A stretch of 64,000 nt of DNA from assembly GCA_022813625.1 (NCBI GenBank), contig JAKLMB010000015.1:62001-126000 (forward strand), given 5' to 3'. Shown here piece by piece: positions 1 through 11,398 of this stretch; positions within the stretch are counted from its first letter, which is position 1; each line of letters opens with the position of its first letter. Source of the stretch: Aaosphaeria pasadenensis (taxonomy: Eukaryota; Ascomycota; Dothideomycetes; Pleosporales). Below the pieces are notes generated by a model that saw nothing but the letters and a program-made list of their open reading frames with translations, did no database searches and had not been told where the DNA came from. The position numbers were made by a program, and so were the translations under genes.

Positions 1-751
1 GAAGGCCAACGGCGGTGGCCTATGGCAGGTTGCGAGCTACGCAAGCTTGCAATATCTGCCGTGATCGGAGGCAGAAGTGTGACGCGGGAAACGAGGGAGA
101 CCCGTGCGAGTTTTGCAGGAAAAACAACTTCAAATGCGAATACAAAGATCCCCCGCCACGCAAGTAGGTAGTAACAACGCCGTGAACATATCATTATTGA
201 CAATGACCAGACATGACAAGAGTACGGCGCAGCTCCAGCGTAGTATCGACACAGTCTCAGCCACTCATAGACAAACAACAGACAGACTTGAAAACAGGAT
301 AGTGCAACTCGATAGTAGTCTCAGCACTCTGTCAGCCGCTTTTAGACAAACAACAAGCAGCCATGAAAACAGGATAGCGCACCTCGAGAGCACTGTCAAC
401 GCTCAGTCAGCCATTATTGCACGCCAGAAAGCCGAAATTGTTTCCTTGAGAGAAGAGGGAATGGGTCGTCGTCTCCAAGCACAGCCCTACAAACAAGATG
501 ACCAGATGGTGGTTCTATTGCATCCTTCTCCAGAACCAATGCCAGAAGGGGGGCTTTTCCCAGATCGCCTAACTGGGGAAGATGCTGGGGAGGTAAACAA
601 AGGATCAGATGTCAAGCGAGGTACAAAGCGGAAAGCCGAAATGAGCGTAGATGATAACCACACTAGCAGTCGCGCTCGACACGTCGAAACAGCTGAACTA
701 GGCCAGAGCCGCCCAGCCTTAGCTAGGTTCAGAGATTTGTGGCCTTTTTGA
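1..751 (+). CDS. Zn2Cys6 transcription factor, 3' part (5' end outside window)
   Basis: The frame open from the window edge encodes a complete fungal binuclear zinc cluster at bases 48-137, with six cysteines in CxxCx6C...CxxCx6C order beginning ACNICRDRRQKC. That frame stops at 165, but a 47-nt GT-AG intron (164-210) joins it in phase to the frame ending at 751. The second exon encodes two near-identical heptad-like segments (around QTTDRLENRIVQLDSSLSTL and QTTSSHENRIAHLESTVNAQ), which look like a dimerising coiled coil. A basic, low-complexity C-terminus follows. No Fungal_trans domain is seen, so this is a short regulator of the zinc-cluster plus coiled-coil kind. Its target is unknown. 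The start lies upstream of the window. Confidence 0.75.
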
Positions 752-1331
752 GTGTGTTCGTCTGTATTGCAAATTTAACATTGATAGTATACATTCTAAT
801 TTAATTATAAATTTTTGCTTCCTACTTCCACTCCTACTTCTATATGTCTAGTCTAGGTGTATTGTCGCGTATAAACGCCTCTGTAGTAGGGAGCATCACA
901 GGCACGACCCGCAATCGGTGAATAGGTAGGAAAGATGGATATTTCTCTCTGTCCAAACGAAAAAGATAGCGCGATGTGAGTGTAATTTTCAGGTGCAAAG
1001 GATCATCAGTATGTAGAATAGCCACGGTATACGGCCTGTATGTGCTCATACCTAAAGCTCGACGTATGCAGTAATCTACTTGTGTAGGTGCTTATAATAT
1101 CAAAGTACTGCTCACTCGTTCCAGTAATGCAATTATCCCAGCCCAAAGCAATAGCCCCTTCTCTCCCTCTTAGAATACGATAAGACGAAATCAGCTGCCT
1201 ACGATGGCTAGACAGCGCTTAACTTAGAATAACAATCACGTACATGCTACATTCAGCTTAAGTTATGGCGAGCTACACGCAAATAACTTCAGAGGGAAAT
1301 ACTCAGAGAGCGTATACTAACACTTGTAGGT
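752..1331. other. Intergenic, no gene seen
   Basis: This is an AT-leaning spacer between the Zn2Cys6 gene and the convergent exonuclease-like gene. Short open frames on either strand lack recognisable domains. I see no repeat or RNA gene. Confidence 0.4.
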
Positions 1332-2195
1332 TTACAAGATACAAAATCTCGCCCAATGATCTGCACCCCCTAAAAATTCGCCGTCAGTATCTTTATCCAT
1401 CATGACGTCGTCGTTCCAGGACTCAGCCTGTTCATCAATATTGTTCTTGTCCCAGGCGATTCTTGCACTGTCGATGCTATAACCTGTGTGGTTTTCGCCA
1501 CGCGATACTGCCAATCGATTTTGGGTTGCTTCGCGAATTTGTGCTATCCAAAACGGTCCCCCCAATCCAAGATAGCCTTCAACCAACTGCTCATGATATT
1601 TCCTCCATAAGACTGGTAGATGCAGAATTCTCTCATCGAACTTTCTTCTTCTGTCCGAAAGTCTTGACACGAGCGAGCCTATGTTAATATTTGAGTCCCT
1701 GGCAATACACCTGTCAAGGGTCGCAAGTCGCTCGCGGTCAGTGTCTCTACGGCGCAATGCAAGCTCCATCATCTGCACTTCGTGAATATGAGCTCGTTCA
1801 GTGCAAGGCTAAACATGACAGTTAGTGTAGTTTTTAGTATAGGGTCAGGTAAGGCAAACCGGATTGACTAGCTCGATACCGCAGTGATCGGAGAGAATCT
1901 TTGTCGCCATGCGCGCGTCAAAAAAGACCTTCGTTGCTGCACTTGTCTCAAAGAAGCTTTTCAAAGCAAACGCGCATCCTTGGCCTTTGTGTAGGGCTCC
2001 GACAAGATATGGAAGACTGACGACGTTGACTGTACTGATCAGAGCAACGTAAATGACCAGACCGTGAAGGTTCATTGTGAGATAGAAAGATGGAGGGTTG
2101 TTTGGTAGTCCGCTGAAGCTTTGTACAAGCTTGTTGAGCGCATCCGGGGTCGCGATACGCTCCATTGAAATTGCGTGAGTGGTAGTTATAGCCAT
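1332..2195 (-). CDS. EXD1-like 3'-5' exonuclease-fold protein, catalytic acids lost
   Basis: Two exons (2195-1860 and 1808-1332) give about 270 residues. The 51-nt intron ends in TTTAG but has a non-consensus GTTTGC donor. The chain follows the fungal EXD1-type family of the DEDD superfamily: a GLPNNPPSFYL lead-in, KVFFDARMATKILSDHCGIEL, the VQMMELALR helix, CIARDSNI, then LPVLWRKYHEQL. In active family members the first motif is close to DLEG; here the same position reads MNLHG. The D of the closing QDV-type motif is also replaced (ERILHL), and roughly 30 residues before it appear missing. So the fold is recognisable but nuclease activity is unlikely. It may be a pseudoenzyme or a decaying copy. 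An alternative in-frame start is at 2234. Confidence 0.55.
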
Positions 2196-2619
2196 GATTG
2201 TCAAAGGTTTTTTCGAAACGTGTCCGAGATACATATAGTCGTCAAACCGCTACTCTAGAGACGTGTTTAGAGAGACCTTAAGCCCACCACTTCACCCATT
2301 TGTGCTTGTTACGCAGCATAGCAAGGCCTGGCCGGTTTTGACAAAGAATTCATGACTTAAATTTGCTGTTTGGCAAGTAAGGAAGGCAGCCAGAGATGAT
2401 TGTGTTGGTAAGATGTGCGGCACAAAATAGACATGGAAACACAATGTAAGGGATGCTTGAGAATGTGATAACTCAAACACCTGTGGAGCTTGTGAAACGT
2501 GTAAGTTTCATCTCGTCGCCGGAGGGGAGGAATCTATTTACATACAATGAGCTGTGAAGATTGGCGCCATAGAGAACAATTCCGAATCCCGCCCACTGTG
2601 AGGAATCGTAGTATAGATG

Positions 2620-2850
2620 CCTTTCTTCAGCTAAACTTTATATTTAATTTCCTTACAGAAGATTGGTTATAATTTCTTGAGAAATATATTCTTTATAACA
2701 GTAATTGAATAACCTTTATTTCAACCCAGGAACTTAGTACCTTACTTATAAGACCCTTATTTCTTACTAGAATATCTTCCGTAGTTAAGTTTTACAATAA
2801 TTCTAGTAGATATTAAGAGATATATTATATATAGGCAGTACAGCTTAACT
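2620..2850. other. AT-rich, TpA-rich block (RIP-like relic)
   Basis: A sharp AT-rich interval is dominated by TTA, TAT and TAG words, with almost no CpG and no open frame. It lies between the decayed exonuclease-like gene and the HET gene. Repeat-induced point mutation turns CpA into TpA in ascomycete repeats and leaves this signature. I could not identify the parent element. Confidence 0.4.
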
Positions 2851-3072
2851 ATTAACTAGTTAGCCTTTATGCTCTGTCAGCTGTCTGCCAAGCTAGCTAG
2901 ACTTAGGTAGGCATAGAAGCAGATTCAGTACAGCTGAACCTAAGGTAACTCTCTACACAGTTGTGTCAACTTGCCCTGTCAACTAGGATAGAAGCCCTAG
3001 TCTTCCTTTAGAAGCAGTCTCATCCAGGTTATAGTTTTACAACAAAATCTCTCCTCAACTCTGCTTATCGAT

Positions 3073-5233
3073 ATGATTTGTGTTATATGCACAAACATCA
3101 AGATTGACACGCAGACACTTCCTCATCACCAGACCTGCCAGTCCTTCAAGAACTCGGTGGACTTGGGATGCTACATCTGCAATCGCCTCTGGGCAGTTCT
3201 AATGCTTAATGAACGATGCGCTGTTTCGTCTTCAGCTGAGTCAATGTCGAACCTCAACAGCGATGCAACTGAAGTCTCGATTTGTAACAAACAGATCCGT
3301 TCTATCCAAAATTGTGTTGCTACATCTTGGTCTCAGGAAGGTAGTATATACGGCCATCCGGGCTGCTACTTATTGTCCCTCTCTTTCGACGCAAGCAAAG
3401 CGTTCCCTCAAAAAGTAGTGCCAGCGACATACTGGCGTGCATCATTCTTGTTGCAGCCTCTCAATGGTAAGACTCAGCCCGATTATAATTGAACCATGCG
3501 AAATGCCTTTGTTCAATCCCTTATTCCACGTTGATCTACTCTTTTTAAATCACTTTTTGATTGACCAACCCGTAGACCTACTGCTGTGCAATCCTAGGGA
3601 GAGACTTGCTGACACCACAAAATCGGCTCAAGCCTTGTCTACTGCAAAGAGTTGGGTAACCGAATGTGTGACCAAACATCAGCATTGCAAAAGTTTCTCC
3701 AGGGAGAGGCTTTGGTATCCAACGCGCCTTCTTGACTGCGGATCTCTGAGAAGCTCAGAAACATCTTGTCGGTTAATCGAGACCAACAAAATATCTCTCG
3801 ATGAGCCATACATGACACTCAGTCATTGTTGGGGACATACCAACTGTCTAAAGTTGACCACTAGCAACCATGCCCAACTCCTCGATGCGATCCCGTTGCC
3901 TCTTCTTCCTCAGTTGTACCAAGACGCTGTGTACATCACTCGTTATCTAGGTATAAGATATCTATGGATCGATTCTCTCTGTATTATACAGGAAGGAGAT
4001 GGGCTTTTGGACTGGCTGAAAGAAGCAGAGGTTATGGGACAGGTCTATTCGAATTCATACTGCAATATCTCTGCCGCAAATGCACCAGACAGCGACCATA
4101 CTCTCTTCTGCATCCGAAACCCAGAAGCCATTCTTCCACAAACCATTGGTATCACTGTAGATGGCTACACACATCGTTATCATGTATCCGATTATCGTTT
4201 TTGGGAAACCGAAGTATCTCAGGCTTTGATTAATACTCGAGGCTGGGTCCTCCAAGAGCGACTCTTGTCTCCGCGCGTCCTGCACTTTGGCGAGCGCCAG
4301 ATGCTCTGGGAATGTCGACAGAAAGATGCCGCTGAAGTTTCTCCAGACGGCTTGTCTCATAAGAGTTCTCGGTGCCCTCGCTTGAAAGACCTCGCCCCGC
4401 ATGGTGTAATCGTGAACGACGAAACCAACAGCGACGCTATAGCATACAATTATTGGGTCCAAATTGTACGTACATATACAGCGTGTGAGCTTTCCTATCC
4501 TGATGATAAACTGGTTGCTCTTTCAGCCATCGCGAAAGTGATGAGAGATATCTTGCGAGATGAGTATGTTGCTGGCATGTGGCGTCGCTATCTGGGTTTC
4601 GAGCTCCTTTGGTCAGTAAGAGGAGACAGCGCACGGGTTTCATCACGGCCCGGAAAGTATCGTTGTCCAAGTTGGTCATGGGCGGCGGTAGATGGCGAGA
4701 TCAACCCTGGCCTTCCAGATGTTGATACGGCCAGTTTGTTAATCGAAGTGGTCGATTTCAAAGTAGAATATTTGACAAACGACAACACGAGCTTGGTTCA
4801 AGATGGATGGTTGCAATTGCGGGGTGTATTGAAACAGTTGAAGTTGATACGGCATGGCCCGTCGAAAACACGTGGCCATGGAGATTGGAATATGCTCGTG
4901 AATGGGCAGCATATTAGCGTTTTGACCGACTCTGCATACAAGGAGCCACAACCTCATGTGAAGCTCGACGCTTTTTATGACCATTTAGAAGAGCAGAATG
5001 CGAAGGAAACTTTGTACTGTATGCCGGCGAGAGTACGCCCGGGCGCCGATGGGAGCATATATGCTTTGATATTGGAGGTAGAAGACCCGCAGAGGGGCTT
5101 GTATCGTCGCATTGGACTAGCTCGTGGATGGGGAGAAGAGATGAAGGAAAACATGTTGGCTTGTAATGGAGAGGAGGATCAATTCCCATGTGAAGAGTTT
5201 CACGATGGTGTCCACTTAATACGTGTCATTTAA
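3073..5233 (+). CDS. HET-domain protein (heterokaryon incompatibility)
   Basis: Two exons (3073-3466 and 3576-5233) joined by a 109-nt intron (GTAAGA...CGTAG) give 683 residues. The N-terminus has the paired-cysteine opening common before HET domains (CVIC near residue 3, GCYIC near 35). The HET domain (PF06985) runs from about residue 208 to 360, with TLSHCWG, LPQLYQDAVYITRYLGIRYL, WIDSLCIIQ and SNSYCNISAANA. The family's downstream block NTRGWVLQERLLSPRVLHFG, then WEC, follows. HET proteins act in allorecognition and trigger programmed cell death when activated. No NACHT, WD40 or other partner domain is fused. The C-terminal half is the usual variable region. The gene looks intact. Confidence 0.85.
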
Positions 5234-5308
5234 CGGACTGTAGAATTTCCTGATGCAAGTCGCATACGGTAGGAGGAACGCGCAAGAGATTGTTGTTCAT
5301 AGCTAAGT

Positions 5309-7394
5309 TCATGGCTGGTTAAGCGCATCGAAATTCAGTTCCCGACTATCTTCTCTACTAACATACGCATAACGATCGAAAAAGTCGCCCAAGAAAAAGG
5401 AGGGTCTATATCTCATGGGCATCTTGCAGATCTCGTGAAACAACGAGTGATGTGCATCCTTCAAGGCCCTCAACGTATCGATCTGCTGTCGAACATTGTG
5501 CCACACCTTTGTCAAACTTTCAAGCTGCGTCATCTCTCTGCTTAGAAATTCGGGCGACTTTTCGTACACTTTGAATTGCTCGGAGACGCCTTTGGTGTCC
5601 TTGTAGTAATAGCTCCCATGCATGTGGACGGTAGCAGCAGTGCAGAGGCAGTAACCCACGAACGCCGGCCAATGGATACTGCGATTGGTGTTCGCAATTT
5701 CTACAATCTCTGTTATGGCGTTTGCATGTGAGAAACAGAGGAACGTTGCCTTGGTGCGCCAGGGTTGGTACAACCCCGGGTTGGTCAGTTCCGTCAGTTC
5801 GATTGGCAGGAATGGTCTATAGATGGAGCAGTAGATGACGTGGTATATCAGTTTACTCATCAATAATGGCATGGAATCGGGTCGTCCAATCAGACTTTCG
5901 ACAGTAGTGAATTCTTTCCTAGCGCTCGAGATCCATTTGCTGAGGTATTGTTGTATGTCAGAGAGCTTAGACTGTGGGCTCCATGGATATTCCGTGTCTC
6001 CATCCAACCCACCAGAGGCTAGGTACTTCGTTGTGAGACCAAGTATTCTCGTGATCTTGATCAGCAGTGCAACTCTGCTCTCCGATGCCTCCGATGTCTC
6101 TTGTAAAACAAAGCGCTTCAACTCAACGGGAAGTAAGCCCAGCTCTCTGTTCGTATCTTGGGATTTGGAAGGAAGATCCGGGAATCGAAGTATGATGGCT
6201 TCGTCGCTAATCAGCGGGATGCGACTTGAATCGCAACTGAAGAACCGATCCAATAAGTAACAAGTCCAGAATGTCCGACGTCTACTCTCCCTATCACCGT
6301 CCGTCAGACTAGAGTTCCCTTTGTCCTCGCGATGTAACCCTCTAAAAAGTACTGCACCAACCGCTTTCGCTGACTGGAATGTTAATGATGGCAAGTTATG
6401 ATATAGAACGGCATCGGACGTACCTAAGAGCATGTATGCACTTTCATTGTCACCTTCTGCAGAAAATACCAGGACAAGCAGGAGCAGCGCCTGGATCGCA
6501 TCAATTGAGGTATCATTGACTTCAATCTCGGCTCTCGCACGTAATGCAAGGCTGTAGCTCTGTTGATTGTCGCTCTTCCAGCGGCCGAGTAATGGCGTGT
6601 CCCTGCCAGTAAAGGATCAGATAGAAGTTCATTGAAGTGAATTCTGCATAACACACCTTATTGCAAGTGCAAATATCGCGCAAGAGAAGAAGCCAGGTAG
6701 ATCATTGTGCCTCAGACGTTCGCGAATGATAGATTTATCAAGCATGTAGTACGTTCTGCCATGGAACCTTTCAAAAAACACGTCGAGGAGAATTTCGCTC
6801 TAGAGCGCACATTAGTCTTCGATACCGTGATGATCATGTAGACGGATGAAATACGTTTGATGAAAGTGAAGCCTCATGCCCCTGTCTAGTCTCCTTCACC
6901 TCACGTTGTTTCACTCTCGTACGTCTTTGGTACCTGGGCTGCGCATTGCGACTTTCAATCGTTGGTTCTCTCGTGTCAGTCTTCCTTGCACGTCGTTTTG
7001 TGGGCTTTTCGGCCAAATCTGCTTTGGCTGACCGCTTTCTGCTTGGTCTTTGCTCGGGTTCTGACTCGATATGAATCGTTGGAGTAGGGATGGATGGTGA
7101 TTCTTCAAGAATTTGTTACTACGATGCGGGGACTAATTTGACTGTCAGAATTGAGATCGCGAAGACGTACCGGTTGAAGACTTGCTGGAGAAGTCTAGAG
7201 CAGGCTCTCGGGGCACATGCCACTCTTCGTGGTCTAGCTAGTTGGCCGTGGATAATTAATGGAAGGGTACGTCAGAAGCTATAAAGTATACTGCTTACCA
7301 TAAAAGAAGGAGGTGAGCTTGGTCCGTCCAAAACGAAGTCCTCGAAATTGAAAGACCCATCGACTGTAACATCATCGCCAATTTGATGTGACAT
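5309..7394 (-). CDS. Fungal_trans-domain regulator without a visible zinc cluster
   Basis: Six exons keep one frame: 7394-7299, 7237-7171, 7102-6855, 6799-6657, 6602-6424 and 6369-5309, giving 597 residues. The start is CACAATG. From about residue 137 it matches Fungal_trans (PF04082): LLDVFFERFHG, LPGFFSCAIFALAIRD, IDAIQALLLLVLVFS, AYMLL...GLHRED, then RRRTFWTCYLLDRFF. The first 137 residues have no cysteine pairs. They hold only acidic and proline-rich exons and a strongly basic stretch (RKRSAKADLAEKPTKRRARK, then NAQPRYQRRTRVKQRE) that faintly resembles a bZIP basic region and could be a nuclear signal. The last intron (6423-6370, 54 nt) has no stop in frame, so its retention would add 18 residues. 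Its upstream region carries copies of the CCCCCA motif seen in the neighbouring cluster. Confidence 0.75.
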
Positions 7395-7589
7395 TGTGGA
7401 TTATCAGATTGATGATTCGGAAAGGAATGATGAAGACGAAATCGTCACAACCTTTGCGAATCTTCATCTTAAGACCTATTGGGTTTAATGCTAGGATAAG
7501 GTATCAATCAGAGGTTATGCTACAGCTGAATATTCTCTCTTCGACATTCTCATTCGTAGAACTCGTAGGTCATATTGATGATATCGAGA

Positions 7590-7870
7590 ACCCCACTCGC
7601 CCCCACGGGACCGTCCAGACTAGGATGACTGTTCCCCGCAACAAGCAAACGTTTGGCCTAGTAGTGGTGTTCATGCATGGGAGGTGGTGAATTATTGAAT
7701 GGGTAGGAAATCATGCACGCTGGAGGGAGAGTCGAGCTAGTCATGCGAACAAAGGGATGGCCAATGATCGTGGGGGTAGAGCTTGCCAAACCTGCGTTGA
7801 GTGAACCCCCAAGAGCTGTTCCTCACCCCCAGTGTGTGCCTAGATTATAGGTCGGTCAACATTGGGGGCT
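7590..7870. promoter_or_regulatory. CCCCCA-motif group upstream of the Fungal_trans gene
   Basis: Five copies of the motif on either strand lie 200-470 bp upstream of the ATG at 7394: GCCCCCA at 7599, TGGGGGT at 7771, AACCCCCAA at 7804, ACCCCCA at 7825 and TTGGGGGC at 7862. The same word is dense in the promoters of the 9-17 kb cluster. The rest of the 7395-8596 spacer shows no gene. Confidence 0.4.
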
Positions 7871-8596
7871 ACCATCAGATCGTGTACAACATGGCTTCCG
7901 CGGACAGTGGTAGTGAATTTCATACTTGCAATGTACGTCTGTATTGGCCAGGAAAGAACAAGATGAATTGGATGGGTCGGATGAATGTGGAGGGCGAGAG
8001 ATGGCACTAAGCAGTTGTATGTCCTCATCTTCTAGCATGTCAATCATGGCGCTGAGACAATGGGCGAGTACTACGCGCGTTTTCTAGAATATACGGGTCA
8101 GCATTTGAGAACTATGCCGGAGCAACACTCTCAAGGTTGGCAATCATCGTTGAATAGTCTCTTCCTCAAAGTGAGGTGGTATACAAGCTTGTGCTTGAAT
8201 GCACACGAAACGTAGCCTTTGTAATATGGTGATTGGCGAAATGTGATTGAGGCAAGGCTTGCTGACATGTTGCTTGAGTGGCCTCATTCGAACACCTCCG
8301 ACAAAGTCGGAGACATGGAAAGGTATCATTGAATAGGCTTTTGGTGCTGCTGTTGATAGCTACCACGTACTGAGAACAAGACGTCCAGGCCTTGATTGAT
8401 TATGATCTGCATGTAACAAGGTCATGAGCCACGGGACTCAGCTGAGTGTTTGTAGAGACGTGGTACATTGAAAGGCTTGTCTCAATCTGCATTTGTTGAA
8501 CCGAGGGCCATTGAACACATAGATCAGAGGACAATGTCATCACAAACACGTAGATTGGAAAATTAAGAGGAATGAAATAACATTATGCTAAGACGA

Positions 8597-9210
8597 CTAC
8601 AGTTTACTCGCAATGTTGTCTTTCTCGGGAAATTTATTCACAACATGAGCAATCGCGTATTCATACCCAGCCGCACCGCAACCGACCTATTTGGTTAATT
8701 AGCCAAGTATACGCCTCACATGAAGGCAATACAATAACTCACAATGATCGCTTTTGCCTTGTCCGAAAAGTAGGAATGATGCCGCCACTCCTCTCTGGCA
8801 TGAATGTTCGCGACATGCAACTCGATGAACGGCACAGACACACCCAAAAGTGCATCCCGGATAGCAACAGAGGTGTGTGTGAAGCCGCCGGGATTGATCA
8901 CGATGCCGTCTGTCCCATCGGTCCTAGCCTCTTGGATCTTGTCGACTATTGCCCCTTCCCAGTTACTGTGTGAAGGCTTCGGTTAGTAATGTTCCTTTTT
9001 GGATTCATGTACCTTATTTTGCAATTGATAAGAAGAGGGAACCCACCTCTGGAAGAAGCTGACGTTGGCATTTAGTTGCTCGCCCTGCTTCTGGCCTGCG
9101 TTCTCGACATCGCTGAGGGTTTCGTGGCCGTAGAGGTGAGGTTCACGGGTGCCCAGCAGGTTTAGGTTTGGGCCGTTGATGACCAGTACTGTCTTCTTGC
9201 CGTCGCGCAT
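8597..9210 (-). CDS. qutE: Catabolic 3-dehydroquinase (type II dehydroquinate dehydratase)
   Basis: Three exons (9210-9047, 8965-8743, 8686-8597) give 158 residues, normal for the type II family. It converts 3-dehydroquinate to 3-dehydroshikimate. Diagnostic blocks are INGPNLNLLGTREPHLYG (residues 11-28, with catalytic Tyr27 and Arg22), SNWEGAIVDKIQEA, VINPGGFTHTSVAIRDAL and the FIELHVANIHAREEWRHHS block with the catalytic histidine. The C-terminus reads GYEYAIAHVV, as expected. The ATG giving MRDGKK was chosen because it sits one short lead-in before the first conserved strand. In fungi this soluble enzyme belongs to quinate/shikimate catabolism, separate from the type I domain of the pentafunctional AROM protein. 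It is divergent from the oxidoreductase gene at 9714, across a 503-bp promoter packed with CCCCCA motifs. Confidence 0.93.
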
Positions 9211-9399
9211 TGTGATGAATGGTTTGTGAAAGAGTATATGCAGGCCAAAAGAATGACAACTTTGTAAAGGACCAAGCACACTCGTGTGAAATAATGGAAA
9301 GCAATGGATGAAGGAGCTTTCTTGTTTGACCTTGGTCTAATTATACACGAAGCTGAGACAGTAGAAAGAGAATACTTCGTAGTTCGTGGAGTTTGCCAG

Positions 9400-9530
9400 A
9401 ACTCTGGGGGGAAGTTGGGGTGCGTCCATCCCGTCGCCATCACTCCGGAAATCTAGTCCGATGATGGGTTGACCCCGCAAAGCGCCATTGGGGGCGACCA
9501 CCCCCACCCCCAACCTCCAACCCCCAGCCT
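9400..9530. promoter_or_regulatory. CCCCCA-motif array in the divergent promoter
   Basis: The 9211-9713 spacer holds at least five C5/G5 words: GGGGGG at 9406, TTGGGGG at 9488, and overlapping ACCCCCA, ACCCCCAA and AACCCCCA between 9500 and 9526. It sits between two divergent genes and could serve both. Two-finger C2H2 factors such as the one encoded at 16755 often read C/G-rich sites. The pairing is inferred. Confidence 0.5.
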
Positions 9531-9713
9531 GACGTGCCGATCCCCGGACAGTATCGAAGTCAAAAGCTGGAGAAGTAAGAAAGTATAGGTGATTAATAAG
9601 TCCAAGAGATCTCTAAGAATCAAGACAATCACTTTCAAACTCACTCGTCGTTCATTCGTCTGCGGGATCTACTTCGTTTTCATCTGCATTCATAGCTACG
9701 TTACAATCCCAAC

Positions 9714-10962
9714 ATGTCGACGCCCAAGACCCACCACGTCGGAATCGTCATGAATGGCGTTACCGGGCGCATGGGTACGAACCAGCACTTGATCCGCTCC
9801 ATCTGCGCCATAAGAAAGCAAGGAGGCGTCAAGACAGCAAAGGGCGATATCATCATCCCCAATCCGATTCTCGTCGGGCGCAACGCCAACAAGTTGGAAG
9901 AGCTGGCCAAAGCACAAGGTATTGAGAATTGGACCACGGATCTGGATGCCGCATTGGATGATCCAGCCAACTCCATCTACTTTGATGCCCAGACAACGGG
10001 CCGACGGTGCGATGCTGTCAAGAAGGCCATCAAGAAAGGCATGCATGTGTATTGTGAGAAGCCAACCGCTGTCAATTCAGCCGCCGCTCTGGACTTGTAC
10101 AACACTGCCAAAGCCGCCGGCGTGAAGAATGGAGTCGTCCAAGACAAACTCTGGCTTCCCGGTCTTGTTAGGTTGCAGTCGTTGATAGACACCGGATTCT
10201 TTGGAGAGATCCTTTCGGTGCGCGGCGAGTTCGGGTACTGGGTATTTGACGGCAAGGGCCCGGTTGTCCCGCAACGCCCAAGCTGGAACTACAAGAAAGA
10301 AGAGGACGGTGGCATCATCTCCGACATGCTCTGTCATTGGCAATACGTCATTCAGAACTTGTTTGGCGATATCAAGTCGCTTACCTGTCTCGGAGCTACG
10401 CATGTCAAGGAGCGGGTTGATGAGAATGGAAACGTGTACAAGTGCACGGCCGACGACTCTGCATATGCTACTTTTGAGTTGACGAACGGGGTGGTTGTGC
10501 ACTTCAATTCATCCTGGACGACTCGCGTTCACCGAGATGAATTGTTGACGATTCAGGTTGATGGGACCAAGGGCAGTGCCGTTGCTGGCTTGAGGTAAGT
10601 CGTTCCGTATCCTAAACCAAAAGCCGTTTTTCGGATTCAACTTCCTTATCGGTCCAATTTTCAGGACTAACTACTATCACAGGGATTGCACTACACAACA
10701 CGAAAGTCAAACACCCAGGCCGACATGGAACCCCGATATCGAATCTCCGATCAAGTTCCTTGATGGCTGGTCCAAAACCCCAGACTGGCAGATTTTCGAC
10801 AACGCTTTCAAGGTTCAATGGGAGCTTTTCCTCAAGCATGTCGTTGCGGACGAGCCTTTCGTGTGGACCCTTCTTGAGGGCGCGAAAGGTGTTCAGTTGA
10901 CCGAGCTTGCTGAGCAGAGTTGGCAAAAGAGAGCTTGGGTGGATGTTAAGCCTTTAGTATAG
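9714..10962 (+). CDS. Gfo/Idh/MocA-family NAD(P)-dependent oxidoreductase
   Basis: Two exons (9714-10594 and 10683-10962, consensus GTAAGT and CACAG) encode 386 residues. The N-terminal Rossmann part opens VGIVMNGVTGRMG (residues 9-21). The family's nicotinamide-site motif is HVYCEKPTA (Glu115-Lys116-Pro117). The C-terminal half has the usual open sheet, including FFGEILSVRGEFGYWVF and the GGIISDMLCHW block, whose histidine sits where active-site residues lie in this family. The family oxidises polyols, sugars and related hydroxy acids; the substrate cannot be read from sequence. A divergent promoter shared with the dehydroquinase suggests a role in hydroaromatic acid or cyclitol breakdown. 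No signal peptide or membrane segment is seen. Confidence 0.85.
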
Positions 10963-11398
10963 ATGTAATTATAGAATGATTGTTGATCTATTGAATTTTT
11001 CCCTCAGGCAATGATGTGTATGCAAGGCGTGGGTACTGTTTGAGTTGTCAAAGAATTCGTGCCGTGTAAGTCTTCAAGAACTCTATGGACACATGTTATC
11101 TAGTCTTGGATGAAAGATTTCAATTTACGAAGATCTCTAATACTTCTCCTTAACAGATATTGAACGAAGTAGCTATGGTTCCTAACTCCGCTCGTCATCT
11201 CTGCTTGTCTCCAACTATGAGCAAAGACAATGTGGATGATGCCTGAACAATTGATTCAATTCCTCGGCCTGCACGGCGACTTTCATGTTGTCAATCGGCG
11301 CGTTCTTACAATTTCCAAAGCGTGGAAGTGTTAATTTCATGTTGTAATTCATTGAGATGCTCGATCTATATGATGATGAAGATACGAAAGTACAAATC

